In this document: positions 1-15,898 of the stretch, in pieces
Numbering within the stretch: position 1 is the first letter of the stretch
Layout of the letters: every line of letters starts with the position of its first letter
Assembly (NCBI GenBank): GCA_900169235.1
Contig: FWCC01000124.1
Span: forward strand, 1-64,000
Reading direction: 5' to 3'
DNA from: Zarea fungicola
Lineage: Eukaryota; Ascomycota; Sordariomycetes; Hypocreales; Cordycipitaceae
DNA: 64,000 bases
Translations under genes and position numbers: made by a program
Notes under the pieces: generated by a model
What the model was told of the DNA's origin: nothing
Seen by the model: the letters and a program-made list of their open reading frames with translations, nothing else
The model's database searches: none

Positions 1-3021
<3,021 letters not shown>

Positions 3022-3930
3022 GATGAGGACTCCTCAGCTAAGCCAAGGCTATGAACGGCACAATGGGTAGCCAGTGCCGGCTAGCTGGGGCAGCGCGGGG
3101 ACGCTCAATTATAGTAAAAAATGACGCTTAATGAAGAAACAAAAAAAATTACTCCAAATTTTGCTACGTTCCTCTATGTGTGGTTTGCATGTTACTATGG
3201 TGAGCATTCTTATGTGCAAGTATTGTGCAAGTATTGTAAAGAATATTTGGGTTTCATTAGTTTCGGACTATTTGATGAGTAAAACTCAAATCTGCTGCTC
3301 TCCTTTGTCCTTGTATCCCTCGAGCAAAGAAGGGATTGTTGTATCAAATATACATGATTCGGTCCCCAAAAGCCAAAGGCGACCAAAATTTGAAGTGAAG
3401 AAGAAAAAGAAAAACGACGAGTCTGACCAACGGGTCAATACTTCACTAAGATGGCAAATAGCAACCAAAGGCAGGGCTGAAGAAACTAGGAAGGGAAGAA
3501 AAAGACACAAGCCTGCGCATTTGCGGACAGAAGCACGTCTCGTCGACAAAATTCTCCCCCCCTTCTCTTGAGTTTTTGTTCTCCTGTCCCAACCCAAAGC
3601 TTTTTCCCATTCTCCATTTTCCACGTCCTGCCGTTTTCTTCAGATGTAACAAGGAGAAAGAAGACAGGCCAAACAAGTAAACGCCCGTAAATCTCTCACT
3701 AAGAAGCAGAATCGAAAAAAGTAAGAAAGATAAGTACACACTCAAACAGAAAGCAAAGGCTGTCTATTCCGGGGGTATATAGCACGTTTGGGCAAAGGGG
3801 AGGCTTTTCTCTCTCGTCTCCTCTTTGAATTCAAGCGTGTGTAATGGAATAGACAAAATACTTCCAAACCAACCGCTCTTGAAAAAACACACACACATTC
3901 CATCATGTCTCTTTCTCGATTTTTCGTCTC
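3022..3930. other. Convergent spacer (3' regions of two genes)
   Basis: The stop codons of the GAPDH gene (+) and the disordered-protein gene (-) face each other across this stretch. It is A/T-rich with several A tracts and presumably holds both 3' UTRs and polyadenylation sites. The 100-150-codon open frames inside it have no biased composition or known domain. Confidence 0.6.
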
Positions 3931-6393
3931 TCATCTTCCATAGTCGCGAGGGTTTAGTTCAGGGCTCCAATTGACATCCTCTTCGTGACACCAGCGTCGC
4001 ATGACTCGGAGGGTAGTGTCGGTAATGTCGTCAAGCGTAGACCAGGGCGTTGCATCGGCTCGCAGCTTAGGGTTCTCGATTTGCGCGTTGGCCTCGCGAA
4101 TCTGTCCTAGCGCACGGCTGCGCAGGCGCTCATACTTGACTACCTCCATGGCAGGGCCCGGCCCAGGATCCTGAGCCAAATTGCACCGAATCACTTCGTC
4201 GGCGGCGAAGACCTGCAGAAGAAGCAATAGCGCGTATGCAGGACGGTTACGCTTCGACTCTTGTCGCTGAATCTCGCCCAGGATGTAGTCCGAGAGTGGG
4301 AACAGGCTCAGCCAGCCACTCGGGTCAGGCTTCTTGCCGTACATGCCACGGAGCGTGCTCTGGGCATGGAAGCCGTGCATAAAGCAGAGGATACTCTCGA
4401 TACCAAGCATGGAGCCGAGTTTCGGATTGGACTGGTCGTGGCTGGAGGACCGCGGTCTGTTATCCTTGGGATGAGAGGCTGCAGAGGGGCTGCGGCGTCC
4501 CTTGAGTGCATTGTCGGCGCTGTGCTTAAGCTGCGTGCCGACTTTGCGCATGTAAGATTCCTTCTCCCTGAGGGTATTGACATCCAACTTGCCAGCGGGT
4601 GGTGCAGTTCCATTCGGCCGTTTCTCATTGGGCACTGTCCCTGTAAACGAGGGTGTTCGGTTCATAGTCTCGCCCGGTGTATGAGCCGTGGAGTTGTTCG
4701 AGTTCACACGCGACATGGCCGTGTTGTTCTTTCGAGGAGGTGTGGTTGGTCTGGGCTCGCGGAATGAATTTGGGGCCACGTCAGATGATCTTGACTTTTT
4801 CATGGGCACTGACGCAGTCTCTGGTGCGGCAGCTGGCGGTCGCTTGCGGGCCGTCTGTCTCTCCTCGTCTGTGGAACGTTCGGCTTCGTGCTTCCGGTCG
4901 CGAGCCGGCGGCATGGCCAAGATGCGCTGGACGTGCTTTCGCAATTTTTTCGGTATCCGGATGTGAACAAGTAGACGTCGTGAAGGCCGCAAGGGCCCGT
5001 CATCCTCAGAGTCATCCGTCGAAGTGGTCTTCTTTGATTTGGGCAAGGGTTCTTTCCTTTCTCTCTCCCTCTCTCGTACCCTCTCTCTTTCCCTTTCCCT
5101 TTCCCGCTCCTTGTCTCTTTCCCGCTCCTTGTCTCTTTCCCTTTCCCTTTCCTTCTCTTTTGGTCTTGCCTCTGGTTCGGCAGAGGCCTGCTTTTTGTGT
5201 CGGAGCGCTGCCTCAACCAGGGGTGGGAGCGTTGGTGAAAGAAGGGGTGGAAGTACTCGAGCTTGTGGGCGGCGCTTTTTCTCCTCTGCTAAATGTTCCG
5301 GTTTCTTTGATCGTGGTGGTGGCGTGCCGTCAGATCGCCGTCTATCATCTTTCGGTGGCGAGTCTCCGTCAAATCCTAAGCGGAGCGGTGATAATAATGG
5401 CGGTAGCACAGGCTTGTTTGGACTGTCCTGTTTTCCAGGTGTCGATTTACCACCAGTCGCAGCTGGTCGAGTGCCGTTTACAGAATCACCGCGAGGGCGG
5501 ACAGCAGGTGATGCGCTCTTGCCTGTGGCGGAGCTGCTTTTTAGGGAGCTCTTGCCATTCAGCAATTGAGACTCCTTGGCACCGGATCCATGTAACATCT
5601 GGTCCTTTTTCCGTACAGGTTCGTCACGGTGTGATGGGCGTTCGTCATTAGGTCGTGTATTCTCCGGTCGACTCCTCTTTTGGGGGCGAGTGTCATCATC
5701 GTGATCTGCGACGCGTTTCTTGCTACCTGGCGAAGGTGGTCGCGGTGGTAGAGGGTAATTTTTTAGAGGCGGCTTGACAGGCAGGCTGAATGAAAAGTCA
5801 GTAGTTTGTCCGTTGATGGCCGGCAGCAGACGGTCAATGGTGTGCTCGTACCTCATGTCTGCGGTGTAGTCTCTTGTGCGTGGCTTTGGGTCATTATACC
5901 CATCTGGACGGTGCTTTCGCGGATCCAGTGATCTTCTAGAATCTGAATTGGCGCGGACATCTGAAGGAGGTCGCGTCGCAGAGCCGGCAGGAGACGAGGA
6001 TGCGGATGCGCCAGCGCGTTCGGATTCTTTTAGTTTTGTGATGGCGGGCTCAGGCGGTGATGTGGACGCGGTGGCCGTCTTCTTGTTCCTGTAGTCGCTC
6101 AGCGACAGCTTCTTCTTCTCGGTACCAGACTTGGAAAGCGAGGCAATGTCTCGCGAGACGGGCTTGGGCGGTTCCTCACGCATGTCGTAATCGGGGCGGG
6201 TGAGGAGTACGCCGCGATCGGCCTCAGCGAGCAAGGTCGAGTACTGGAGGCGTGTACTGTGCCACTCCTCGGGCCGTGTGCTGTCGTCGGGTCGGGGGCG
6301 GTATCGCCAGTCGGGGGAGTTGGAAAGGTAGTAGGGCGTTTCAGGTAATGTGCGCTGCGTCAACAGCTCGACCGTCTTCGCCGCAGCTTCCAT
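3931..6393 (-). CDS. Large disordered basic protein, possibly Ebp1/AF4-like elongation cofactor
   Basis: I do not recognise this gene with confidence. The frame runs open to 6705, but I place the start at the internal Met at 6393 (820 residues). The 104 residues before it are irregular, while the protein then begins with an ordered-looking MEAAAKTVELLTQ segment. The middle is long, Ser/Pro/Arg/Lys-rich and surely disordered, with a KER/RER repeat (genomic about 5045-5165) and several nuclear-localisation-like basic runs. A short KKLSLSDYRNKK motif lies near the N-terminus. The last 200 residues are helical: an LKHSADNAL segment, then GIESILCFMHGF and LLLLLQVFAADEVI. That order (LKH.AD followed by helices) recalls the C-terminal homology domain of AF4/AFF proteins, which fission yeast Ebp1 of the Ell-Eaf super elongation complex is reported to share. 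That is my inference. A nuclear RNA-related role seems likely; the family is unsure. No intron is needed. Confidence 0.75.
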   Translation of the reverse strand: MEAAAKTVELLTQRTLPETPYYLSNSPDWRYRPRPDDSTRPEEWHSTRLQYSTLLAEADRGVLLTRPDYDMREEPPKPVSRDIASLSKSGTEKKKLSLSDYRNKKTATASTSPPEPAITKLKESERAGASASSSPAGSATRPPSDVRANSDSRRSLDPRKHRPDGYNDPKPRTRDYTADMRYEHTIDRLLPAINGQTTDFSFSLPVKPPLKNYPLPPRPPSPGSKKRVADHDDDTRPQKRSRPENTRPNDERPSHRDEPVRKKDQMLHGSGAKESQLLNGKSSLKSSSATGKSASPAVRPRGDSVNGTRPAATGGKSTPGKQDSPNKPVLPPLLSPLRLGFDGDSPPKDDRRRSDGTPPPRSKKPEHLAEEKKRRPQARVLPPLLSPTLPPLVEAALRHKKQASAEPEARPKEKERERERDKERERDKERERERERERVRERERERKEPLPKSKKTTSTDDSEDDGPLRPSRRLLVHIRIPKKLRKHVQRILAMPPARDRKHEAERSTDEERQTARKRPPAAAPETASVPMKKSRSSDVAPNSFREPRPTTPPRKNNTAMSRVNSNNSTAHTPGETMNRTPSFTGTVPNEKRPNGTAPPAGKLDVNTLREKESYMRKVGTQLKHSADNALKGRRSPSAASHPKDNRPRSSSHDQSNPKLGSMLGIESILCFMHGFHAQSTLRGMYGKKPDPSGWLSLFPLSDYILGEIQRQESKRNRPAYALLLLLQVFAADEVIRCNLAQDPGPGPAMEVVKYERLRSRALGQIREANAQIENPKLRADATPWSTLDDITDTTLRVMRRWCHEEDVNWSPELNPRDYGR
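5045..5165 (-). repeat. Low-complexity RE/KE-coding repeat inside the disordered gene
   Basis: On the + strand this is an imperfect run of CTCTTTCCC/CCTTTCC units, with an 18-base unit repeated back to back around 5103-5140. Read on the coding strand it gives alternating Arg/Lys-Glu residues, a charged single-helix type segment. It also creates long false open frames on the + strand. Confidence 0.85.
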
Positions 6394-7170
6394 TGCGCGA
6401 GGGCCCAATTCATACCGGAGGGCACGAGCTTTGGGGGAGTGTTGCCGCAATGCTGGGGCGGCAAACGGGGCCGAGAGGATTTGCGGCCCCGGAGGCAAGG
6501 TCGAAGAAACAGATACGCGGCTCAATGCGATGAAAGGGCGAGGGCAATGGATCAGGATGGTGCGAGGATGCGGGTTGCGATAGTGACTAGGCCCACGGGT
6601 CAAAGGCGCCTTACGCGGAGGCGTGGATTGGGAAAGCGGGTTCCCTTTGTCGCGAAAGCGTGGAGAGGTCTGTGCCGGGCCGGCGAAGTGATGCGCAACC
6701 AGCAAGTCGTCAGGCAGGGGTTAAAGAAGAGAAGCAATGCCCCAGCTCTGATGACGCGGGTCGGACAAGGCTCTGTGCCTGGACGAGGCGAGCAGCAGTC
6801 GTTGGTGTCGGGATATTTTGAAGATGGGGGGTCGGCTTTGCTTGGAGGCGACGACTGGGTGGGACGTTTGTACAAATAGCAAAGCCGCAAGTCAGTGCCA
6901 GTAGGCTGGGGATGGGCTGGTCTGGCGGAGGAACCAGGCGCGGCTGACAGACGATGGCCCCAAGACCGACTGGGTATGATTTGTGGATTTCCACTTTGCT
7001 AATTATTGCTGATATGCTTGGGGGCGTCAAGTACTGGTTCTGAAAAGGTTGAAAGGGAAAGAGAGAGGGAGAGATATCAGACAGTGGGTAGACGCTGTGC
7101 TGAAGAAAATTGCAAGAAAAAAAGAATCAAAAAAATTATGGTCAGAGGATAGAGGGCGCTGTGCAAAAGG

Positions 7171-7199
7171 AGTGAGTGAGTGAGTGAGTGAGTGAGTGA
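7171..7199. repeat. (AGTG)n microsatellite
   Basis: About seven perfect copies of AGTG in a row. It lies in the spacer roughly 780 bases upstream of the minus-strand disordered-protein gene. Confidence 0.95.
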
Positions 7200-9608
7200 A
7201 GTGAGTGGCTGCCATGTACCCTTTTGCGGCAGCCAGGCGTCAGGTGGTACAAGGAAGTTGAAAGCTATTCTGTGCAAACACGCACCCAAATCGGAATACA
7301 AAGCCGTCATTGGTTTGTGGCTCAAGGCAGCACGCACCGGGCTGCGGCGCACAGGGCGCGAGTGAGGCACACCATCAGCAGACATGGGCATATTATGTAA
7401 CTACGAATATGAGGCAGGTATGTTAATCGAAGGGGTTTTCTTTCTTTTTTTTTCTCTCTGCTCAATCCGGGCTAAATGCTGTTTCAGTGTGCAAGCATCA
7501 AATGTCCCGAGTACATACTTCCTTCCGATCACCTCTAGGTTCTACCTAGTAGGTACCTACTTACATCTAGATACCTAATAAGGCTTTTAGCGGCTTGTCT
7601 GCCTCTACATCTGGCTTAGAATGGCGGGAAGCCCGCTGTGGGGAACCCAATAGAGGACTGCCACTCTAATCAGTGGCTCCCAGTCATGTAACACTCTTTG
7701 AAACTTATGATACGACGAGGTACCAATTGTTGCACCCTATTGAAAACTTTTTAAACCCTATCTCGATTGAGATTATTTGGACTCTTATCGTCCCACCTCT
7801 TTATCCTTGCCCAAAACTGGGGAAATACTTCGCATTTAATGCAGTCTATAAGTCTCCCATTGAAAAAAAAAAAAAAAAAGCCCAACTGCCTCCAGCAGCG
7901 ATATCCAGCAGCCTGCAACGTCTGTCCAACAAGTGTGCTGCAATACCACTCACACAAAAACTCCGGCACCGTCTACATCTCGATATTCTTCCATCTAGCT
8001 CCCGTGGCATAAGTTTCCCTTTATTCAGAACAGATAAAGTCATGAACCTTTTCAGTGGCAGCCACCCTCTCGCCACCGGGTCAAATTCGCTCCACTGCGC
8101 CTGTCAAGAACATCGAGGGCTAACCAGCTACTTTTTACCAGTCGCTCTAATGCCACTGTGTCCCATAAATCCTTTGAACTTGTTACATCCTGGTGATGGC
8201 ATCATCCTACAGCATGGAAACATAAAAAGAAGAAAAGAAAAAAAACCCTATACCCGCACCTGTAATGTAGCTCAGAAGCTAGGTAAAAACCACTGTCGCC
8301 GACTAGGCTCACCAAATATCTCTCGCAACGCCTACGCCTACCAAAATGAACGCTGCGTACCAAAGTATTGCCTTTATCCTTGACTCGTAATGCACTGGAA
8401 AGCCTTAAAAACTGTCCTGAATTTGACATTTTTTTCCAGTACAAGCGAACGAACGGAACAAAACATGATTTCGCTCCCGCTGGCTTCCGGCGGCGGCAAC
8501 GCGCGTGTGGCTTGACCCCTCCAACTTACTCCAGTCTCAATACTTAAATATTCAGACACAGATTAACATTTTTTATTATAGTGTGACTTGTATTGTTCTA
8601 GATATTCGCCCTATATAATGGGGGTGCGTTGTCACATCGCCCTCTTGGAGCAAACATTTGTGAAAGCGCCGCCGCATACTCGAGGAGGGGACAAAGACCA
8701 AAAAAGAAACTGTCAAGAAGAATGACGCAAAAATACAATGGCAGGTTCGTCATTTAGAAGGTCTTCAATTGGCTAAGCTGAACTTATTACACGGCTGCCA
8801 TGTCGTTGATTTGCGTTTGGTGCGGATGTTCCAGTAATGGCCAAGTGCTGCTGATGGATGGTGTCGGCCAAACGAAATGAAGGTGACCAATAGCAACTAT
8901 TCGTGTGTGAAGTACCAGTAAAAATCATTCATGCAAATGAAGAAAGAGGGTCAATGTCTTGCATTTTGATTCTCCGCCCCAATCCCCGCTCCCTTCTGGT
9001 ACGTCGCATTTGAAGGCTGTCTCGTGCTCTGGACGCGCTGTCAGGGGAGTAGGCAAGTAGGGTAGTCTTAAACAAAAGGGTGTGTAATGCATCAAGTTGC
9101 GAAGTGTCAGGGCTTTGCGACGCTGTAATTTCAACAAGAATTAGCCGTCGTGGCTTGAAGTGGCTTTTATACTGGATTTACACCGGCGCCTGATTCGCCT
9201 TGTGGTCATGGCTGATGCTACTGTCGGAGTGCGTGTTGTCGCTCCCGAAGCATCTCCACCCAGCAGCACGACTTGGTTAAATTAAATAAATGAAACCCCC
9301 TGAAGGCTGCAGCTTTGTGGTGGGAATAACAGGCAAGCCCTCGACACCCTCGTAGTTAAAAAGTCTGCACCTCCGAATGAAGGGGAAACGTGTAAATAAG
9401 TTGTAAACCGCCGCACGTGAATATAATGAGACGATCACTTCATTTACCTATAGTACGATGAATCTAAGATGGCGATGGCAGACTAGCGCTGCTGCAACCA
9501 TCAACAAAATTTGTCCCCACCAACTCCAGCCACTGTCTGTACTTTCAACAATCTTTCTGCAGCCGCCTGGAGCAGTACCTAAATAATCATGGCATTATAA
9601 GTTGGCTT

Positions 9609-9657
9609 GAAATCATAGCGCGTTGCTAGAAATCATAGCGCGTTGCTAGAAATCGTA
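9609..9657. repeat. 20-bp tandem duplication
   Basis: The unit GAAATCATAGCGCGTTGCTA occurs twice, back to back (9609-9628, 9629-9648), followed by a partial third copy GAAATCGTA. A short CAAGA pentamer run follows at about 9681-9697. No function is evident. Confidence 0.95.
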
Positions 9658-10805
9658 GGGTTTCCTGACCATTTCAAAAACAAGACAAGACAAGACACTA
9701 CCAGCGACCCTGGTAATCATAGAACTTTGGAGCACACGATCGCTACGGGAGTCTTCCCTCCAGATTTTGCCACACATCCATTTCCGGGCCACTAACTACC
9801 TACGCTGTGGCATCTTGCGTGCTAGCGCACCGCTATGGTAGCCACGTAGCCTGCAGCAGAAGACAGGGATCCAACTGACCCTTTCAGTGGCTTTTGGCAG
9901 CCTAACGCACCTGTAAAGAAGTCGTCCATCCTTGTTTCTTACCTATAAGCCTCTGCGGTTACTGTGCGGAATGTTAGGGGTACCTACTAGTTTGTATCTA
10001 CTCTAGTGAGAAAGGTTTTTTTTTAATGCATCTTGGCCGCTGTAGCAGGGGGAGAAGAAAAGCTTCTTGCTCCAGATCAAGTGTCTTTCTCCTCTCCTCA
10101 TCCTCGTTCTTTGTGGCAAACGCGTACACTCCTTTTGTTATTTTGCCGCAACCAAACGCTGCACCAACCCGCCGGCCTGCCAGCATCTTCTACCAACGTT
10201 TGCCACCCACAAACCTATCGGATGGCCGCCACTTGGCAAAAACGTGAAGATTGCACTAGTTTGCCAGCTGGCACTCAGGGAAAGAAGCCGGCGAGAGTTC
10301 CACCTGCCGCCAGCTGCGCTCAGAGTCCGCCGCCCTCGGCGCATAAACAAAAACGTTCAAACGCCCAGCATTTAGAACAAAACTAGGATTCGACTTCTTC
10401 ATTCATCTTCCCCTCCTCTACTATACTGGTAAAACCCACTCGACCAATACAGCTTTCTCTCACGCGGTAGCGGTAGCACTTTCTCTTCGTTGCTACACCT
10501 ACCTAGCCTTAGTAGCCTTACAGGCCGTATTACCGAACCGTGTACCGTGCTATCTCTCCGTGGTCATCTCGCAAAGCATCACCTCACAACCGGAGCACCG
10601 GCTGGCCTCTTTTTGACGCCCGCTTTTTCCGTGATTGCGCACAGGATATGTAACGTGCAAACGCGTCGTTTGGAGCTGCCCAATTCTTTTTTTCTTTCTG
10701 TGCAACACTGTCTAGGCCCGTTTTTCTGCAGCACCTGTTGCAGGCTGCTGCCGCATCCAACGCAAGCGTGTCTTAACCCTTGGCGGGGCAAGCAGGTTTT
10801 TTGTC

Positions 10806-12554
10806 ATGGTGCACGATAGGAATCGGCCTGCTCCTGCTCGCGACCGCCGCGACAGTGCTGTCTTTGGCTCCAGCGGTTCACCTCACCCACGGATCCCCAC
10901 TGGCCCTTCTGGTAACAGCCAAAAATCGGGTCTTCAAAACAAACGCGCTGCCGCAGGCAAGCACGATGCCGCCAATAGGCCTGCTGCTGCCCAACCCTCC
11001 CATGGTTAGTTCTCATGCTGCGTTCGGCATCTTGGCCGCGTAAACCCTCGCCATATATTGACATCAGTAACAGCAAAGGATGACTTATCAAAAATAAAAC
11101 TCCTTGTGGACTTGTTCTCCGAGCGAGCATCGCTCTACATGCAGCGCGATGGTGCAGAGAAGAAGTTGAAGAAGTTTCATCAGGATGTGAAGCGCTGCCA
11201 AAATAGCAATTTTCCTAGCGCCGTCGAGATGCTCAACGCTCACTTCAAAGCTGCTGAACTGGACAAGGCCAATTTATCGCAGCAAATAGCCTCTGTTGAT
11301 AGCAGACTACTTGATATAATTTCGTCTCTCAAGTCAAAACTAGACGGCCAGGCACATACAAACGCATTCCATAATAGCGGCCAACAAGGGCTCACGCCAC
11401 CACCGAGCGAGACATCGTCAGATATTGCTCTTAGCATTGATGAAAAGCTGGCTCAGATGCGCGATGGCTTTGAAGCCACATTGCGGAACCAAGTCACAGC
11501 CGAGTGCCAAAAGTTGGAATCAAGGTTGAGAGGCGATTACGAGTCGCAACTAGCCAATTTACGGCAAGAGCTACTTGAAGAAAGGTCCTTGCGGCAAGAT
11601 TTATTAGAAGAGAGATCCAGAAGAACGGCACTACAGGATGGTTTACACGACATGTCTCTCAGAATGGGCTCAATCGAAGCCAAAGTCGAAGAGCATGCCC
11701 AGCTTTGGCCTCAATTAGACCAGGCGGTCAAGAAGGAGGCCTTTACAGACTTAGAAGCAAGACTGGCCAAGGTTGAAGCCGAAGCCTTGAGTTATTCTGC
11801 TACAGTCAAAGGTGCAGACGAATCCGTACCAACACAGCCAACTTGCGATGACAAAACGAGTATGGATGTGGATATTGATCAAGTTGAAAAATTGACATCA
11901 CCGGCAACTCAAGGTTCTATCAGTTTGGAGGCCCTCGAAGGAAAAGTGGAAAATGTTCTCAAACAACTGCTTCTAGGCAGCGAAGAAGAGCTTGTACCAG
12001 ATGATCGAATTCTGCGCCTAGTCCAACCAACCGTTGAGGGTGTGCAAGCAAATCTGCAAACTTTTCTCAATAGGTTCGCCGCAGGTTTTGGCACAATGTT
12101 GGACAAAGAGAGAGCAGCGCGAGCTGAATTGGCCGACCAGTTTGCGCAGTTTACGCAGTCTGCCACGCTGGTAACTCGAGAACTGCAGGCAATCAAGGCA
12201 GAGCTGGCCATGTTCAAGAGTACTTATGAAGCCCACAGTCACGCCGCCAATGCGGCAATCGGCAACCAAACAGCTCAACTTGAAACTGTTACGTCTCTTT
12301 TGGCCTCAACCAAGAGTGGGCTGGACTTGGCTAAGGACGAGCTACACAAATCTATGGCTGGTCTTTCCCTAAGAATAGAGCATGCGCTTGCGTGGCAAGC
12401 CAATTTCTCCACCAGGCATCTATTTGACGCTATCACGAGACATTTAAACGATACATTCATGCGTGAGCATATAAATGCCATAGGAACCTTGACAATGCGA
12501 ATTGAGTCGCTCGAAAATTATACAGACGCCAATAAACGACGGCGATTACCGTAG
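10806..12554 (+). CDS. Unrecognised coiled-coil protein
   Basis: I do not recognise the family. Two exons (10806-11004 and 11068-12554) give 561 residues. The 63-nt intron has donor GTTAGT and acceptor ACATCAG; it splits a valine codon and keeps frame. The first exon encodes a basic, Pro/Arg/Ser-rich disordered segment of about 66 residues. The second encodes a mostly helical protein with long heptad-like stretches (for example residues about 180-260 and 400-490) and an acidic linker near the middle. It ends in the basic run KRRRLP, which could be a nuclear signal. No enzyme motif, signal peptide or membrane segment is visible. Scaffold-like roles (spindle, kinetochore, nuclear structure) are possible but not shown. 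Synonymous sites are less C-biased than in GAPDH, suggesting modest expression. Confidence 0.85.
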
Positions 12555-13460
12555 CGGACAACGGACAACAAGCCGCTCTCATTTTATCACTTTCAGGACG
12601 GTCATGAGCGTTAACATGATCATATTGCTGCTATTGGTTGATTTCCTGCATTTACAATGGTTTTCTTTACTTATTCATTTGCTTTTGTTCGACTACTATT
12701 GTATGTGTAACGTTTTTTTGGCAGTGTTTGGAAACGATGAGCAGGCGTGGCGTTTACATGGGTTGCGGGTAGCAAGGCAGTGAAATGCCATTATTTGCCA
12801 TGCCTTGTGTAGATATAATACCATATGGCTAACGGCTGTTTTTCTTATATCGAGGAATAAATAGCTGCTAATTTCAATTGCTGTATTGATATGGGTCTGA
12901 ATTATGACGAGGTTTGATGGTGTATCTGGAACGACTGGCAACTATAGATTAATATTGGTCGCAGGGTTGTTATACACGACGCCCGTGTTTCAACGTGGAG
13001 TAAAATCATACGGACTGATAGAGATAACAATAGTATAACCGGGGTTTCGGGACTATTTCCCCCACTCACAAGTGGGAAGACACCGAGTCAGCAGCTGGCG
13101 TTGCTTGCTGGAGCGGCAAGAGTGGCTGCATTGAGTTTATCGTAGCTGCCTAGCGACAAGGCCACGTATAAACCAGCTTTGAGCGATTGCACTTACACCC
13201 AATATCTGATATTTATAGGTCTCAATAATTCCTGCTATTTTTCTACAATTGCTCTATTTACTACCCGTCTAAGCAAGTCTAGAACGCTGTGGTTTACTTG
13301 CAGTAACCTTACCAAAACACACCAAGCTCATTCAGGTATATTTCAACTTAACTGGCAGGCACTCTGCGTCATTGTCGACTGTCAAATATCACATTTCCCA
13401 TTGCCTTTCTTTTTATTCAAGATGGAGAAATATCAATACTGACAAATTTACAGCTCTAGG
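12555..13460. other. Spacer, 0.9 kb, A/T-rich
   Basis: It holds the 3' region of the coiled-coil gene and the promoter of the small secreted protein gene. I see no other supported feature. Confidence 0.6.
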
Positions 13461-13697
13461 ATGAAGTCGTGGGCCTTGTTGCTGGCTGGCGTTGCCGCTG
13501 TGGCCGTCGCCACAAATCTGCCTGAGCAGGAAATTGACCCCGTCAAGATTTGTGGTCGCCTGGGCGTCATGAAGGTCGACCCTGCCGATCTGCCCGAGGG
13601 CGTCGAAATGAAGGATGTACGCATGTGCGCTGAACACCCCCTCAGTTGGAGAAACTATTTCGGATATGGAGATTACCTGCCGGACTGGTTTCCATAA
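13461..13697 (+). CDS. Small secreted protein, unknown function
   Basis: A single exon encodes 78 residues. The first 17 form a typical secretory signal: Met-Lys-Ser-Trp, then a Leu/Ala/Val core, with likely cleavage after AVA. The mature part of about 61 residues is acidic and has two cysteines (residues 31 and 56), enough for one disulphide. It ends with an aromatic-rich tail (NYFGYGDYLPDWFP). No protease, hydrophobin or known repeat motif is visible. Small secreted proteins of this kind in fungi may be effectors, cell-wall or antimicrobial proteins; nothing here decides which. Coding bias is clear in the first two thirds (GTCGACCCTGCC-type codons), which supports a real gene. It stands alone between long spacers. 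Confidence 0.75.
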   Translation: MKSWALLLAGVAAVAVATNLPEQEIDPVKICGRLGVMKVDPADLPEGVEMKDVRMCAEHPLSWRNYFGYGDYLPDWFP

Positions 13698-14272
13698 AGT
13701 GACCTGGCGAGCCTTGAGTCGCGTGACTATTTACCAGCCCTGTAGGTCTTGCCTAGGGAGGCCTTCTCAAAATATACAGAAGCAAAGAAAGTACTTTTCA
13801 GTACAACTTGCCAAGTTTTTTCACACTCCGGAGATGACCCTGGGATTGATTAATAGGCGTTTATCTTTATTTCAATATGAATAGATGGCGGCTGGCTTAT
13901 ACTTGTTCAATGCCATTCAACCAGCGCGGATTATTTTAATATAATTCGCTCAGTAACTATATACATGCCAGCTATTTCGCAATTCAATACATATCAAATG
14001 TACCAATTCACCTGACTTCTGGTTTTATTTGAATCATGTTCTTCGCATTTCCATTTCGCTCGCATGTCTACGCAGGGTTAGGGTTACCCTGGGGTGAAGC
14101 TGGAATGCACCGCCACAGTGCACCAGCCATGTTTATCAGCCACATTGTAGCTTTCGCGCGGCAAGCCTGTCGTCGATTCATTCATTCTTCTTTTCCAGGG
14201 CAGTTCGAAACACTTTCAACCACCCCCAACAACACAAAACGCCCTGGCTTGCAGTGCGCAGAACAACGCAAG
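13698..14272. other. Spacer holding the RVB2 promoter
   Basis: No gene is seen. The first half is A/T-rich. The second half is the promoter and leader of the RVB2 gene, including the TTAGGG-type element listed separately. Confidence 0.6.
14074..14090. promoter_or_regulatory. Telomere-type AGGGTTAGGGTTACCCT element upstream of RVB2
   Basis: Two TTAGGG-type units are followed by an inverted arm, so the right half forms AGGGT-T-ACCCT. It lies 183-199 bases before the RVB2 start codon. In yeasts and other fungi the factor Tbf1 binds TTAGGG boxes in promoters of ribosome-related genes. Whether this copy is bound is inference. Confidence 0.4.

Positions 14273-15898
<1,626 letters not shown>

Larger units (their letters stand above)
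6394..10805. other. Gene-poor spacer, 4.4 kb
   Basis: No coding region is supported. The first 700 bases are the promoter and leader of the minus-strand disordered-protein gene. The last 500 bases precede the coiled-coil gene. In between lie several microsatellites, a 20-bp tandem duplication at 9609, TAGGTA/TACCTA-rich patches around 7535-7580 and A-tracts. The open frames reach at most 236 codons, with irregular composition and no domain. Confidence 0.6.

Noticed and set aside
4677..5651. 324-codon plus-strand open frame opposite the disordered-protein gene
   Set aside because: It is a shadow frame of the low-complexity minus-strand coding sequence, composed of Leu/Ser/Phe-Pro runs generated by the CTCTTTCCC repeat.
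6394..6705. N-terminal extension of the disordered-protein gene to the upstream ATG at 6705
   Set aside because: The extra 104 residues are irregular Pro/Arg/His-rich sequence typical of translated leader, and the downstream Met begins an ordered-looking segment. The extension is possible but less likely.
14074..14090. Telomere or interstitial telomeric array
   Set aside because: Only two TTAGGG-type units are present, far too few. I kept it as a possible promoter element only.
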